Source: a virus
Length of the DNA: 58,963 bases
Virus record (IMG/VR): IMGVR_UViG_3300024264_002160
Span: 1-58,963 of that record
Reading direction: 5' to 3' (one strand)
The notes under the pieces: generated by a model
Told to the model about the DNA's origin: nothing
The model's input: the letters and a program-made list of their open reading frames with translations, nothing else
The model's database searches: none
Translations under genes and position numbers: made by a program
Shown here: positions 46,226 through 54,591 of the stretch, piece by piece
Numbering within the stretch: the stretch's first letter is position 1
Layout: the number at the start of each line of letters is the position of its first letter

Positions 46226-46878
46226 TAATAGAAAATAGTCAGGATATAATTGAATTTAATTTGCCAGATGACTTTAATAAAATAGGCATTAAACTGAGTG
46301 GTGGAGCAGACAGCGCAATAGTACTTTATATGTTGTGTAAGTATATCACAGAAACTAATAAAGAATGTGAAATTATTCCAATGACAGTTTGTCATGCGGG
46401 CAAGGCGTATCAGCTACAGTTTGCAACCAAAGTGATTTTCTTTATGGAAGAAACATTTCCTGGTATTAAATTTGGTATACATCCAACTGGTGTAAATTAT
46501 CATGGTGAAAGTTATGATTTGGTACAGCAAAAAGTAGTAGACAGCGCATATCGCAACAACCAAATAAACTGTCATTATGTGGGAATTACTAAAAATCCTC
46601 CCAGTGATGTAATGATAGCATTTGATCAAAATGGTCCTGTTGATGATAGAAATTCTGACACTGTTAAGCCAACTGTACGAGGCGGGCATGTGTTTTTACC
46701 TTTAATTAACATAGACAAACAGGGTGTAAGAGAACTGTATGAAAAATTTAATCTTATGGACACACTGTTTCCACTAACAAGAAGTTGCGAAGTATTCACC
46801 GACGACTTTAGCAAGCATTGTGAAACAGACTGTTGGTTTTGTTTAGAACGATATTGGGGGTTTGGTAGATATGAATGA
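46222..46878 (+). CDS. PP-loop ATPase, QueC-like
   Basis: 218 residues, ATGA overlap with the previous gene. The PP-loop SGGADS at 26-31 follows a hydrophobic strand, as in N-type ATP pyrophosphatases. The C-terminus has C189, C200, C204 and C207 in a C-x10-C-x3-C-x2-C pattern, like the zinc site of 7-cyano-7-deazaguanine synthase (QueC). No other queuosine or deazaguanine gene was recognised in the window, so the exact reaction (nitrile formation, amidation or adenylation of a cluster product) is open. Confidence 0.7.
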   Translation: MIIENSQDIIEFNLPDDFNKIGIKLSGGADSAIVLYMLCKYITETNKECEIIPMTVCHAGKAYQLQFATKVIFFMEETFPGIKFGIHPTGVNYHGESYDLVQQKVVDSAYRNNQINCHYVGITKNPPSDVMIAFDQNGPVDDRNSDTVKPTVRGGHVFLPLINIDKQGVRELYEKFNLMDTLFPLTRSCEVFTDDFSKHCETDCWFCLERYWGFGRYE

Positions 46879-48049
46879 TATAATATGTCCATTGGTATAC
46901 AACGGTATTGCTACAGATCCCAGTGGAGGAGTAAGACCTTGCTGTGTGTTTGATCAGAAATACAACTACAGAGGCAGCGTAGCAGAATACAAAGACAGTA
47001 AATTATGGAAAGAAATAGAACAAGACTTTCTAAATGGAAAGTACCATGTTGGATGTCATCACTGTGAAAGACAAGATTCTGCCGGAAGTAGTAGTAAGCG
47101 TACCAGAGAGGTTCGAAACTATCTAGAAAAATACAAACGTGACACAGTTGATTTAGAACATTTAAAAAGTATTGGATATGATTTAATTGATCTGAGGCTC
47201 AGTAACAAATGTAATCTAAGTTGTATTACCTGTAACCCCAAAAGCAGTAGTATGATATTTGATGAAACAAAAAAGCACTACGATGATACAATGTTTCACT
47301 ACAAGAACATATATGATTTAACCAAACACAGGGACTTAACCAATCCTTACAGTGATAAAAATATAGAAGATCTACTAAGTTGCATGAACAAAACCAGTAG
47401 ATTATATTTTACAGGCGGCGAACCCAGTGTTGTTAAAGGTGTACTTAAAATACTACAGAGATTGATTGACGAAGGTCTCAATGAAGATGTAGAAATAGAA
47501 TTTAACAGTAACTTTCAAACAACCAATCCCAAGTTTATAGAGCTGTTGAGTCATTTTCCTAGTGGACTTATGATGCCCAGCATTGACGGTGTTGGAGTGA
47601 GAGCAGAATATATACGCTACCCTAGTAATTGGGATATAGTTCATAAAAATATGAAGTACTTCACTGAACGATGTCCGGGTTGGCGTTTTCATGTAGCGCC
47701 TACTGTGAGTATACTAAGTTTGTTTTATCTAGACGAACTGTTAGAATATTGCTATAGAAATAATTATTTTTTAACTTTTACTAATATGTTATGGGGTCCG
47801 ACGTATTTAAATATCAGCAACATACCAGAAAAATACAAAGAGATAGCGATGAATAAATTAAGTAATATGGAAAAGCATATGAAAGTAAGAGGCTTAAAAA
47901 ATATAGAAACTTATCTTTACAGTGCAGATACAGATCTAGAACTGTTATCAAATGCTAGAAGCAATTTAAATAGACTTGACAAAATAAGAAAAAACAGCTA
48001 TCATGATAGCCTGCCAATACTAAAGGAGATGTTCGACGAATGCTTGTAA
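46871..48049 (+). CDS. Radical SAM protein, N-terminal twitch type
   Basis: 392 residues from ATG 46871, which has GGGGG ten bases upstream and overlaps the previous stop by eight bases. Twitch cysteines are C6 (CPLVY), C24/C25, C62 and C65. Radical SAM motif C114-x3-C118-x2-C121 followed by NPKSSSMI; GGEP 182-185. SIDGVGVRAEYIRYP is well kept. Its last ten bases overlap the mini-SDR gene, the same arrangement as 50902/52110. Confidence 0.92.
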   Translation: MNDIICPLVYNGIATDPSGGVRPCCVFDQKYNYRGSVAEYKDSKLWKEIEQDFLNGKYHVGCHHCERQDSAGSSSKRTREVRNYLEKYKRDTVDLEHLKSIGYDLIDLRLSNKCNLSCITCNPKSSSMIFDETKKHYDDTMFHYKNIYDLTKHRDLTNPYSDKNIEDLLSCMNKTSRLYFTGGEPSVVKGVLKILQRLIDEGLNEDVEIEFNSNFQTTNPKFIELLSHFPSGLMMPSIDGVGVRAEYIRYPSNWDIVHKNMKYFTERCPGWRFHVAPTVSILSLFYLDELLEYCYRNNYFLTFTNMLWGPTYLNISNIPEKYKEIAMNKLSNMEKHMKVRGLKNIETYLYSADTDLELLSNARSNLNRLDKIRKNSYHDSLPILKEMFDECL

Positions 48050-48594
48050 TAGGAAATAAAGAATATGGATTAGCAGAAAGTATTGCTAAACTTTATCCAC
48101 ATGCAGAATACTACAGTAGATCCAGTGGATACAACATGGGAAAGCGTGATGTTAGACAGCAAGCGAGTGGAAAATCACTAGACCACGACGTGGTAATACT
48201 ATGTAGCGCATTAGGTGACTTTAGTCAAGTGTTACTTGCTGAAGCTATAGCAAAAGAATGGGTTAAAAATAATCACCAAGGTTATCTAATAGCCGTTGGA
48301 AGTAGTGCAGACACACCTGTTAAAGGATCCCAATGGATTTACCCTGTTGAAAAACGTGCATTGCGAGCATATATGAGACAACTCAGTCAAGCATGCAGTA
48401 GTGATACTCCACCCGCTTGCAAAACAACTTACATTGCTCCGGGCAATATGCATACTCCTAGACAAGATGAAAAAATGCCCGACACTCTGAAGTTAGACAC
48501 AGACTATGTTGCTGGTGTAATTAAATGGTTAATAGATCAACCTCACAATGTTAATATCAGTGAGCTATGTTTGGATCGTATTCAAAAAGTGTAA
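48040..48594 (+). CDS. Mini short-chain dehydrogenase/reductase-like protein, copy 1
   Basis: 184 residues, well below the usual 250 of the SDR family. The N-terminal strand-turn is VIGNKEYGLAESIA (GxxxxGLA, replacing TGxxxGIG). Ser is at 88/89 in AVGSSAD, and Y101-x3-K105 lies in WIYPVEKRALRAY, the classical Ser/Tyr/Lys site. It shares these positions exactly with the 52110 protein. It overlaps the preceding radical SAM gene by ten bases and the convergent gene by 13. Likely an NAD(P)-dependent oxidoreductase acting on the product of the adjacent enzyme (inference). Confidence 0.65.
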   Translation: MLVIGNKEYGLAESIAKLYPHAEYYSRSSGYNMGKRDVRQQASGKSLDHDVVILCSALGDFSQVLLAEAIAKEWVKNNHQGYLIAVGSSADTPVKGSQWIYPVEKRALRAYMRQLSQACSSDTPPACKTTYIAPGNMHTPRQDEKMPDTLKLDTDYVAGVIKWLIDQPHNVNISELCLDRIQKV

Positions 48595-49748
48595 TAGGGA
48601 TAAACTGTTTTAAAATCCTGCGATCTAGACTTATCCCAAAAAGCAGTGTGTGATTTAAACTTATCTAAGATATTGGATTTATCTTCACTGTACATGTATG
48701 TTAAAATATAGTCACATAGATTTTTAATAGTTTCATTTTTGTAGTTGTAGTTGTGATATTTTTGTTTTATAATATCTTTTTGACTCTGTGGTAACACTGT
48801 TAACCCCAAATACAATGGAAACGTTAGGTGTGTAGGGTTTAACATAATATTTCTATCATCCAACCATTCAAGTGTTTCAGGCAAATGATAAGCATTATAG
48901 ATTGTAACCGTGGGTCTTGCTACCACAGTCATTCCAACAGTGTCTGCTATTTCTACATATTTGTCAATATTTTTCAGTGCGCTTTCGTGATTGGTCAAGT
49001 GTCGTTGATATTCATTTTCTTCTTTAATAATACTATCTAAACTAACAGCAAGTTCAATATGGTCAAACTCTTTCCATATATCTACAATTTTCTTCTTGGG
49101 CCACACTGTACAATTGGTACTATAGTTTAATCTTATGTTTTTAGCATAGCCCTTTTCCACAGCATGTTCTATTAGTTTCCAATGATCAGGAATAATAAGG
49201 GGCTCGCCGCCTGTAAATTTAATATATTTCATATCCTTTAGATGAGGGTATATACTATCTAAATTTGCTTTTGTATGTTTTATCTTAGAGCCAGGTTCAC
49301 TGCCAATAGCCTTTCCAACAAACGTTTTGCCATGATATTCTTGTTCTTCATCAAACAGTTTAAAACTATATCGACTGTCGCACATTCTACACATAAGATT
49401 ACAGTCGTTACTTAGGCTAAGTTCCAAGTATTCTAACTTATAATTTTCAGTATCAACAGTTTTAGCGCCAACTTTTGGATGTTCGTTGAGACGCATACGT
49501 AAACTTTTTTTATTGTTGTCTTCTTCTTCATAGCAACGTGTACATCCTTCCAATCTTTCTCCAGCAAGTATACGCTTGCGAAGATCGTTTTGAAAGTCAC
49601 TGTCGAATATTTCCTGGATACTATAATTATCCAGTGTATGATCTTTGGGACGATAGTCTTCTAAGAATCTACAACAGGGCTTTACTCTACCGGTACCGTC
49701 TACCATCTGGTGATTCCATAATACTGAACAAAAGGTTTTATTTTCCAT
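48582..49748 (-). CDS. Radical SAM protein, N-terminal twitch type (only minus-strand member of this type)
   Basis: 388 residues from ATG 49748; an ATG six codons upstream (49766) lies ahead of the TATAAATA. Twitch cysteines are C7 (CSVLW), C25/C26, C69 and C72. Radical SAM motif C116-x3-C120-x2-C123 followed by DSRYSFKL, without the SSxW signature; GGEP 180-183. The barrel segment SLDSIIKEENEYQRHL lacks DGxG. It stands alone on the minus strand between two plus-strand genes, so it has its own promoter. Confidence 0.92.
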   Translation of the reverse strand: MENKTFCSVLWNHQMVDGTGRVKPCCRFLEDYRPKDHTLDNYSIQEIFDSDFQNDLRKRILAGERLEGCTRCYEEEDNNKKSLRMRLNEHPKVGAKTVDTENYKLEYLELSLSNDCNLMCRMCDSRYSFKLFDEEQEYHGKTFVGKAIGSEPGSKIKHTKANLDSIYPHLKDMKYIKFTGGEPLIIPDHWKLIEHAVEKGYAKNIRLNYSTNCTVWPKKKIVDIWKEFDHIELAVSLDSIIKEENEYQRHLTNHESALKNIDKYVEIADTVGMTVVARPTVTIYNAYHLPETLEWLDDRNIMLNPTHLTFPLYLGLTVLPQSQKDIIKQKYHNYNYKNETIKNLCDYILTYMYSEDKSNILDKFKSHTAFWDKSRSQDFKTVYPYYTF

Positions 49749-49753
49749 AAATA
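49746..49753 (+). promoter_or_regulatory. Late-promoter-like CATAAATA, half of a divergent palindrome
   Basis: One mismatch from the octamer. Predicted start near 49759; ribosome binding site GGAG at 49781-49784; start TTG at 49790. With the minus-strand element it forms a perfect inverted repeat, ATAAATA-TATTTAT (49747-49760). Confidence 0.55.
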
Positions 49754-49761
49754 TATTTATA
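49754..49761 (-). promoter_or_regulatory. T4-type late promoter TATAAATA (minus strand)
   Basis: Exact octamer on the minus strand. By T4 spacing the transcript would begin at 49748, the A of the ATG of the minus-strand radical SAM gene, that is without a leader. Confidence 0.55.
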
Positions 49762-49789
49762 TACATATATAATTACAAAAGGAGCAATC

Positions 49790-50914
49790 TTGGAACCCGT
49801 AGCAAGTTATTTTAAATGGAACCCAACTGGCGCATTTAGCGTTGACTGGTATATAGGTAAACGTTGTAACTTTAGTTGTAGTTACTGTGTGGATTATCTA
49901 CATGATTATACAAGTCCACACGTGCCATTGGAAAATATGAAACAGTTAGTAGATGTAATTTATGAAAAAGAAGGCTCGAATGTACTGTGGAGTTTAACCG
50001 GTGGTGAGCCAACAATTAATCCAAAGTTCTTGGATCTATGTGCGTATATACGCAGTAGAGGCAGACGTTATATCAGTGTTACAACAAATGGTTCACGCAC
50101 ACTACAGTATCACAAAGACATGTTTGATCTAGTAGATGGTATTACACAAAGTTTTCACTTTGAGTTTATGGAAGATCGTATAGATGAATATATAGAAAAG
50201 TTTATTGAATTAGAAAAATATAGATTAGAATTAAACAGCAAGTTAGCTAAAGGTGAACCTAAGAAAACACTTATACTTAGATTTATGGTCGAAACTGGAC
50301 AGTTAGATAACGTAGATCGTATGGATCGAGCATACAGAGCTGCTGGTATTACTAATATAGAACATAGATATATCAGACCGCCTGGTAAAGACAAAGGCAA
50401 AGGTATGCAACCAGAAGAGAAGTATAAATTTAAAGATAAAAAAGACCCTAACCAAATTACTGATAAAGCAAAAGTAGAAAAAATAGAATCTAAAGAAGCA
50501 AGTTATTATGGACATAACGAACAAGGTGCTATTAAAGAAATATATCGTAGTACAGCAGACCCTGACAAACGTAAATTAAAGTTTTGGTTTCAGGACAGCA
50601 ACGGCGAATACCACGAAGAAGATTATCACTACAATGAACTAAACTACGATAAAAAGAATAATTACGAAGGCTGGATATGCTGGGCAGGTATGAAACATTT
50701 AAAAGTTACACCCACTGGCGACATATACATTGGCAGTTGTCATGTTGGTGGTAAGCGTGGTAACGTATATGAAAAAGATAGTATTGATTTGCCAACTGAG
50801 CCTATACGTTGTAGCAAATGGCGTTGTACAGACAATACAGATTTAAAAGTACCCAAGATCAAAGATTGGGATCATTACCATTTAGTCAAGGACATGATAG
50901 AATGGAAACCATAG
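49790..50914 (+). CDS. Radical SAM protein, short GGEPT type
   Basis: 374 residues from TTG 49790, preceded by GGAG. Radical SAM motif C26-x3-C30-x2-C33; GGEPT 71-75. A charged Lys/Glu-rich insert at about residues 195-245 (GKDKGKGMQPEEKYKFKDKK) lies between barrel and tail. C-terminal cysteines in GWICWAG, IGSCHVGG, RCSKWRC give the probable auxiliary site; the G-W-x-C-x-A-G motif is shared with 37475 and 52655. Preceded by a divergent late-like promoter. Confidence 0.9.
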   Translation: MEPVASYFKWNPTGAFSVDWYIGKRCNFSCSYCVDYLHDYTSPHVPLENMKQLVDVIYEKEGSNVLWSLTGGEPTINPKFLDLCAYIRSRGRRYISVTTNGSRTLQYHKDMFDLVDGITQSFHFEFMEDRIDEYIEKFIELEKYRLELNSKLAKGEPKKTLILRFMVETGQLDNVDRMDRAYRAAGITNIEHRYIRPPGKDKGKGMQPEEKYKFKDKKDPNQITDKAKVEKIESKEASYYGHNEQGAIKEIYRSTADPDKRKLKFWFQDSNGEYHEEDYHYNELNYDKKNNYEGWICWAGMKHLKVTPTGDIYIGSCHVGGKRGNVYEKDSIDLPTEPIRCSKWRCTDNTDLKVPKIKDWDHYHLVKDMIEWKP

Positions 50915-52113
50915 CCAATCCACCCACACTGTGTAGTTTAATGAGCTACAATATTAGAGTGGATCATATACGTAGAAGAATAGCAAGATGTCCCAAGCAA
51001 GAAGGTGTTGAATTAAGTGCTGAATACTTGAGAACACACGGTGCTGACGTGTTTAATCATCAGCACTTTGCACTTGCACTAGAAGATATGAAATTGAATC
51101 AAACAGCTAATATATGTAGAATGTGTCATCCAAGCTACAGAGACAGTAAAAATGAATGGCAAACAACTGAATGGAGTGTGAATAATTTTAAAAATTTAAA
51201 AATAAACACAACACCGGCAGCCATATGTGATTATATTTTCAGTGATGTGTGCAACATGACCTGTATGTATTGTGACGCTCATCACAGTAATCTGTGGGCT
51301 AAATTAACAAATAACCCTCAGCCAATGAATCAAGAATGGGATAGCGCAGCAGAAGACTGTTTAGTTGATTACTTAAATCGTTATATTATAAATCAAGTGC
51401 CTCAATTTAGATTACAGATGCTAGGCGGTGAACCGTTATTGAATTGGAATAAACTAGAAAAGTTTTTGTTACGTATTACTACAGTGTTTGAACACACTGA
51501 TACTAGGCTGACCATTGCCGTTATCAGTAACTTAAATGTACTACAAAAGAATGTAGAAAATTTTGTTAAATTTAGTGAGCAACACAATATTCAAACAGAG
51601 ATACAAGGCAGTATAGACACTGTAGGAGATACAGCAGAAAACATTAGAACAGGTTTAAACTTTGATCTGTTTGTAAGCAACATGGATATATTTGCTAGTC
51701 GTAGTCAAATACAGTGCAGTATCAATGCTAGTGTTAATCTATTAAGTGTGAGTACAATGCCCCAACATTATCAATACTGGACTGATTATGCAGTGCGTCA
51801 TCAACGCACACTTGGCAAAGATTTTTTGTTTGGTAACAATACTGTTACTAATCCTAAGAGCATGAGTATTACAATATTACCTAAATCATACATAGATTAT
51901 ATAGAAAAGTCAAGAGAAATATTAAATAAAAGTTTTAGCGATAACTCATTTAAACAAATACTGAATCGAAGGTTTGATATATTAGCTAATAATATTGGTA
52001 TTGACAGAAATGAAAAAAATTTACAAAATGCTAAACAGTTTTATACACAGCAAGGACTACTCAAAGGTATCGATTACTTTGATGTATTTCCAGAATTAAA
52101 TAGTATATTATGA
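50902..52113 (+). CDS. Radical SAM protein, N-terminal twitch type (divergent)
   Basis: 403 residues from ATG 50902, with AAGG about ten bases upstream. An open extension back to 50818 overlaps the previous gene and lacks family features. Candidate twitch cysteines are C11, C30, C72 and C75: the usual CC pair is a single cysteine. Radical SAM motif C117-x3-C121-x2-C124 followed by DAHHSNLW; GGEP 175-178. SIDTVGDTAENIRTG is recognisable. It is followed, with a four-base overlap, by a mini-SDR gene. Confidence 0.88.
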   Translation: METIANPPTLCSLMSYNIRVDHIRRRIARCPKQEGVELSAEYLRTHGADVFNHQHFALALEDMKLNQTANICRMCHPSYRDSKNEWQTTEWSVNNFKNLKINTTPAAICDYIFSDVCNMTCMYCDAHHSNLWAKLTNNPQPMNQEWDSAAEDCLVDYLNRYIINQVPQFRLQMLGGEPLLNWNKLEKFLLRITTVFEHTDTRLTIAVISNLNVLQKNVENFVKFSEQHNIQTEIQGSIDTVGDTAENIRTGLNFDLFVSNMDIFASRSQIQCSINASVNLLSVSTMPQHYQYWTDYAVRHQRTLGKDFLFGNNTVTNPKSMSITILPKSYIDYIEKSREILNKSFSDNSFKQILNRRFDILANNIGIDRNEKNLQNAKQFYTQQGLLKGIDYFDVFPELNSIL

Positions 52114-52658
52114 TTATAACAGGTAACCCACAAAAAGGTTTAGCACATAGTCTACATAAGATATATCCTGACGCAGTATATTGTAGTCGAGCTAGTGGAC
52201 ATGAACTTACTAGTAACAAAGGTATGGACGAATTTGCGCAGTTAGCCGCACAACATGATACTATTATTATTAATAGCGCACTATGGCGCTTTCATCAAAC
52301 TGTACTACTGGATTTAGTATACAAGGCGTGTAGAACCGCCAACAATGACGCACATATTGTATGTATAGGCAGTACCACAGACAGAACTAGCAAAGGCACG
52401 GCATGGCTATATAATGCTGAAAAGAAAGCACTCAGAGATTATTGTAATAGTTTAGCATTGGTGGGAGTGTGGCACAGTGGCCCTAGAGTAAGTTTAATTA
52501 GTTTTGGTACGCTGAGTAATAATCAAGAGAAACACCCTGACAGAGTATGTATGGATATAGATGAAGCAGCTTCATATATCAAGTGGTTGACAGAGCTTCC
52601 TAAGCATGTTACAATAAATGAAATAAGCATGGATCCTATGCAAAAGAGAGTAGTATGA
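52110..52658 (+). CDS. Mini short-chain dehydrogenase/reductase-like protein, copy 2
   Basis: 182 residues, paralogue of the 48040 protein. It has the strand-turn IITGNPQKGLAHSL, Ser 88 in CIGSTTD, and Y101-x3-K105 in WLYNAEKKALRDY. Short ATGA-type overlaps on both sides show translational coupling to a radical SAM gene upstream and another downstream. The canonical TG start of the SDR glycine motif is better kept here than in copy 1. Likely redox partner step in the tailoring pathway (inference). Confidence 0.65.
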   Translation: MIITGNPQKGLAHSLHKIYPDAVYCSRASGHELTSNKGMDEFAQLAAQHDTIIINSALWRFHQTVLLDLVYKACRTANNDAHIVCIGSTTDRTSKGTAWLYNAEKKALRDYCNSLALVGVWHSGPRVSLISFGTLSNNQEKHPDRVCMDIDEAASYIKWLTELPKHVTINEISMDPMQKRVV

Positions 52659-53767
52659 CAGAAGATTTAAAATGGAGCAATTATGACTTTACCAAAATAC
52701 CGTTTGACGACATTGTTAGTGTTGGTCAGCGTACTTTGTTGTACCGTGATCTATTCACTGTCAGCTGGCTGCTCGGAAGATTCTGTAACTACAAATGCTC
52801 CTACTGTTGGCCTTATGCCCGTAGTGACCGTAAAGACCATCGTCCTACCGAACTATGTGTCAAAACAATTGACGAAATAAAGAGGCAAGCACGTGAAAAC
52901 GGATTTAATAGCTTTCATTTTTCTCTTAGTGGTGGTGAGCCTACTTTTCATCCTGGGTACCTGGACATTCTACAACATCTGGCTGATGACATAGACAACA
53001 CAAACTATACTAGCGTTCACATGACATCAAACTGTAGTCGACCAATGAAATGGTTTGAGGACTATGTAGAACGAGTAAAACCTTTCCATAGAGCTAGTAT
53101 AACAGCTAGTTTACACACAGAACACTTAAATACACTTGACAAGCTACAGGAGTTTGCAAACAAACTCATATTATGTCAGGAGCATGATGTACAGGTCACC
53201 ATCAATATGGTTATGGTTCCGGAATGGTTCGAAAGGGATTGGGAAAATGCCTTGTTCTTCCACGAGCAAGGAATCAACGTCACACTCAAGCCACAAAGTG
53301 ACCCAACGGCGTCAAGAGTCGTGGAAGGTTATACGGACGAGATGTTACAGCGATTGTATAACGGAATGCCGCAAATGGCGTATACTGAAACAAAACGTAA
53401 ATGGGCAGCACGCCCAAGGCCTAGTTTCGAACTGCCGCCAGAAACACTAGGCGAAAACGACAAGAGCGTGCCTTGGCATATGCAAGTAGAGTTTCGGGAC
53501 AGTACTGGTAAGAAATGGTACATGGATCAAGCAGAACGCTTTAATGCTTTTAACTTTAATGAGTTTAAAGGCTGGAGTTGTAATGCTGGTTACAGTGGCA
53601 TTATTATACGTGAACCAGATGGCAGTGTCAAGCGTAGTTATAGTTGTGCTGATGTACCATTAGGTAATATTGAGACAGGATTTAAACTGTTTGATAAGCC
53701 TAGAGTTTGTATTAGCGATAATTGTGTAAGTAGTGCTGACAGTAAAATACCCAAGAGAAAAATATGA
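52655..53767 (+). CDS. Radical SAM protein, short GGEPT type (GC-richer)
   Basis: 370 residues. It has an N-terminal extension of about 35 residues, the radical SAM motif C44-x3-C48-x2-C51 followed by WPYARSDRK, and GGEPT at 93-97. C-terminal cysteines in GWSCNAGYSG, YSCADVPLG and VCISDNCVSS are the probable auxiliary site. Base composition stands out: 60 of 120 bases at 53221-53340 are G/C, against 12 of 60 at 51901-51960 in the gene before last. It resembles a radical SAM protein that I recall from other marine phages, so recent transfer is plausible. Confidence 0.9.
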   Translation: MTEDLKWSNYDFTKIPFDDIVSVGQRTLLYRDLFTVSWLLGRFCNYKCSYCWPYARSDRKDHRPTELCVKTIDEIKRQARENGFNSFHFSLSGGEPTFHPGYLDILQHLADDIDNTNYTSVHMTSNCSRPMKWFEDYVERVKPFHRASITASLHTEHLNTLDKLQEFANKLILCQEHDVQVTINMVMVPEWFERDWENALFFHEQGINVTLKPQSDPTASRVVEGYTDEMLQRLYNGMPQMAYTETKRKWAARPRPSFELPPETLGENDKSVPWHMQVEFRDSTGKKWYMDQAERFNAFNFNEFKGWSCNAGYSGIIIREPDGSVKRSYSCADVPLGNIETGFKLFDKPRVCISDNCVSSADSKIPKRKI

Positions 53768-54582
53768 AAACATTTGCTATACTCAGTTATAATCGTACTG
53801 GCAGTACAGTTGTTGGTCAATGTTTAGCACAAGCACATCACAAAGAATATATAGGTGAAATAACTAATATACCACTAGTGTTGATGCGGTATGATGAAAA
53901 CGGCAAAGATGTAAACGTACCATACGATCCACCATTACCTGTGGGAACATATGTAAAAACATATGATCAAATTGATGGAGCAGTACAGCGTAGTTTTTTA
54001 TACGACAATCCCAAGCCGTTTGATATAGGCAGTGAAAGATACTACAACGAAGTAATCAAAAGAAAACAACTATTACAACAAAATGTACACAACCAAGACA
54101 AGAGTTTCTTTAAAATACAAACACAAACATTTGCACAAAACTTTCAAGATCCTAAACTATTAAACGGATATAGTTTTGTATTTTGCGCAAGAAGAGACAT
54201 CAGAGAACAAATAATAAGTTACCTAATAGCTAAACACACTAAAATAATGCACATTGGCTATCAGGATCAAACTGTAGATGTACCTACATTTGATATTCAA
54301 CGTCAGCATTTTGATTTTTGTGTACAAGGACTACAAGAAACAAATCGGTTGTTTGAATACTTTAAACAGCGTAAACAGATAGATACTGTTATACATTACG
54401 AAGACTGGCAAGATGATGTAGATAAAATATTGCCGTTATTAGGTTACCCTACACAGAGTGTTGAAACATTTAAAAAGATAAAATACACACTAGGACACAA
54501 AAGTAATCTTGTAAATAACTTAGAACAGGTGATGGACTGGATGCAAGATCCAGATATATTCGAATACGAATATACACTTTAG
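53764..54582 (+). CDS. Sulfotransferase-like protein
   Basis: 272 residues, ATGA overlap with the previous gene. The opening strand and loop FAILSYNRTGSTVVGQCL (RTGST at 11-15) match the PAPS 5'-phosphosulfate loop of sulfotransferases. FVFCARRDIREQIISYL (about residues 138-154) matches the 3'-phosphate-binding segment (R-R-D-x-x-x-Q-x-x-S). It would move sulfate from PAPS to a hydroxyl or amine of a glycan or small molecule. No membrane segment. Acceptor unknown. Confidence 0.75.
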   Translation: MKTFAILSYNRTGSTVVGQCLAQAHHKEYIGEITNIPLVLMRYDENGKDVNVPYDPPLPVGTYVKTYDQIDGAVQRSFLYDNPKPFDIGSERYYNEVIKRKQLLQQNVHNQDKSFFKIQTQTFAQNFQDPKLLNGYSFVFCARRDIREQIISYLIAKHTKIMHIGYQDQTVDVPTFDIQRQHFDFCVQGLQETNRLFEYFKQRKQIDTVIHYEDWQDDVDKILPLLGYPTQSVETFKKIKYTLGHKSNLVNNLEQVMDWMQDPDIFEYEYTL

Positions 54583-54591
54583 GAAGAAATT

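Noticed and set aside
46222-46878. Naming the PP-loop gene queC
   Set aside because: The fold and cysteines fit, but no other pathway gene is present and key substrate residues cannot be checked by eye.
50818-50901. Extension of the 50902 radical SAM gene upstream to 50818
   Set aside because: It lies wholly inside the previous gene and does not look like the twitch N-terminus; ATG 50902 has a ribosome binding site.
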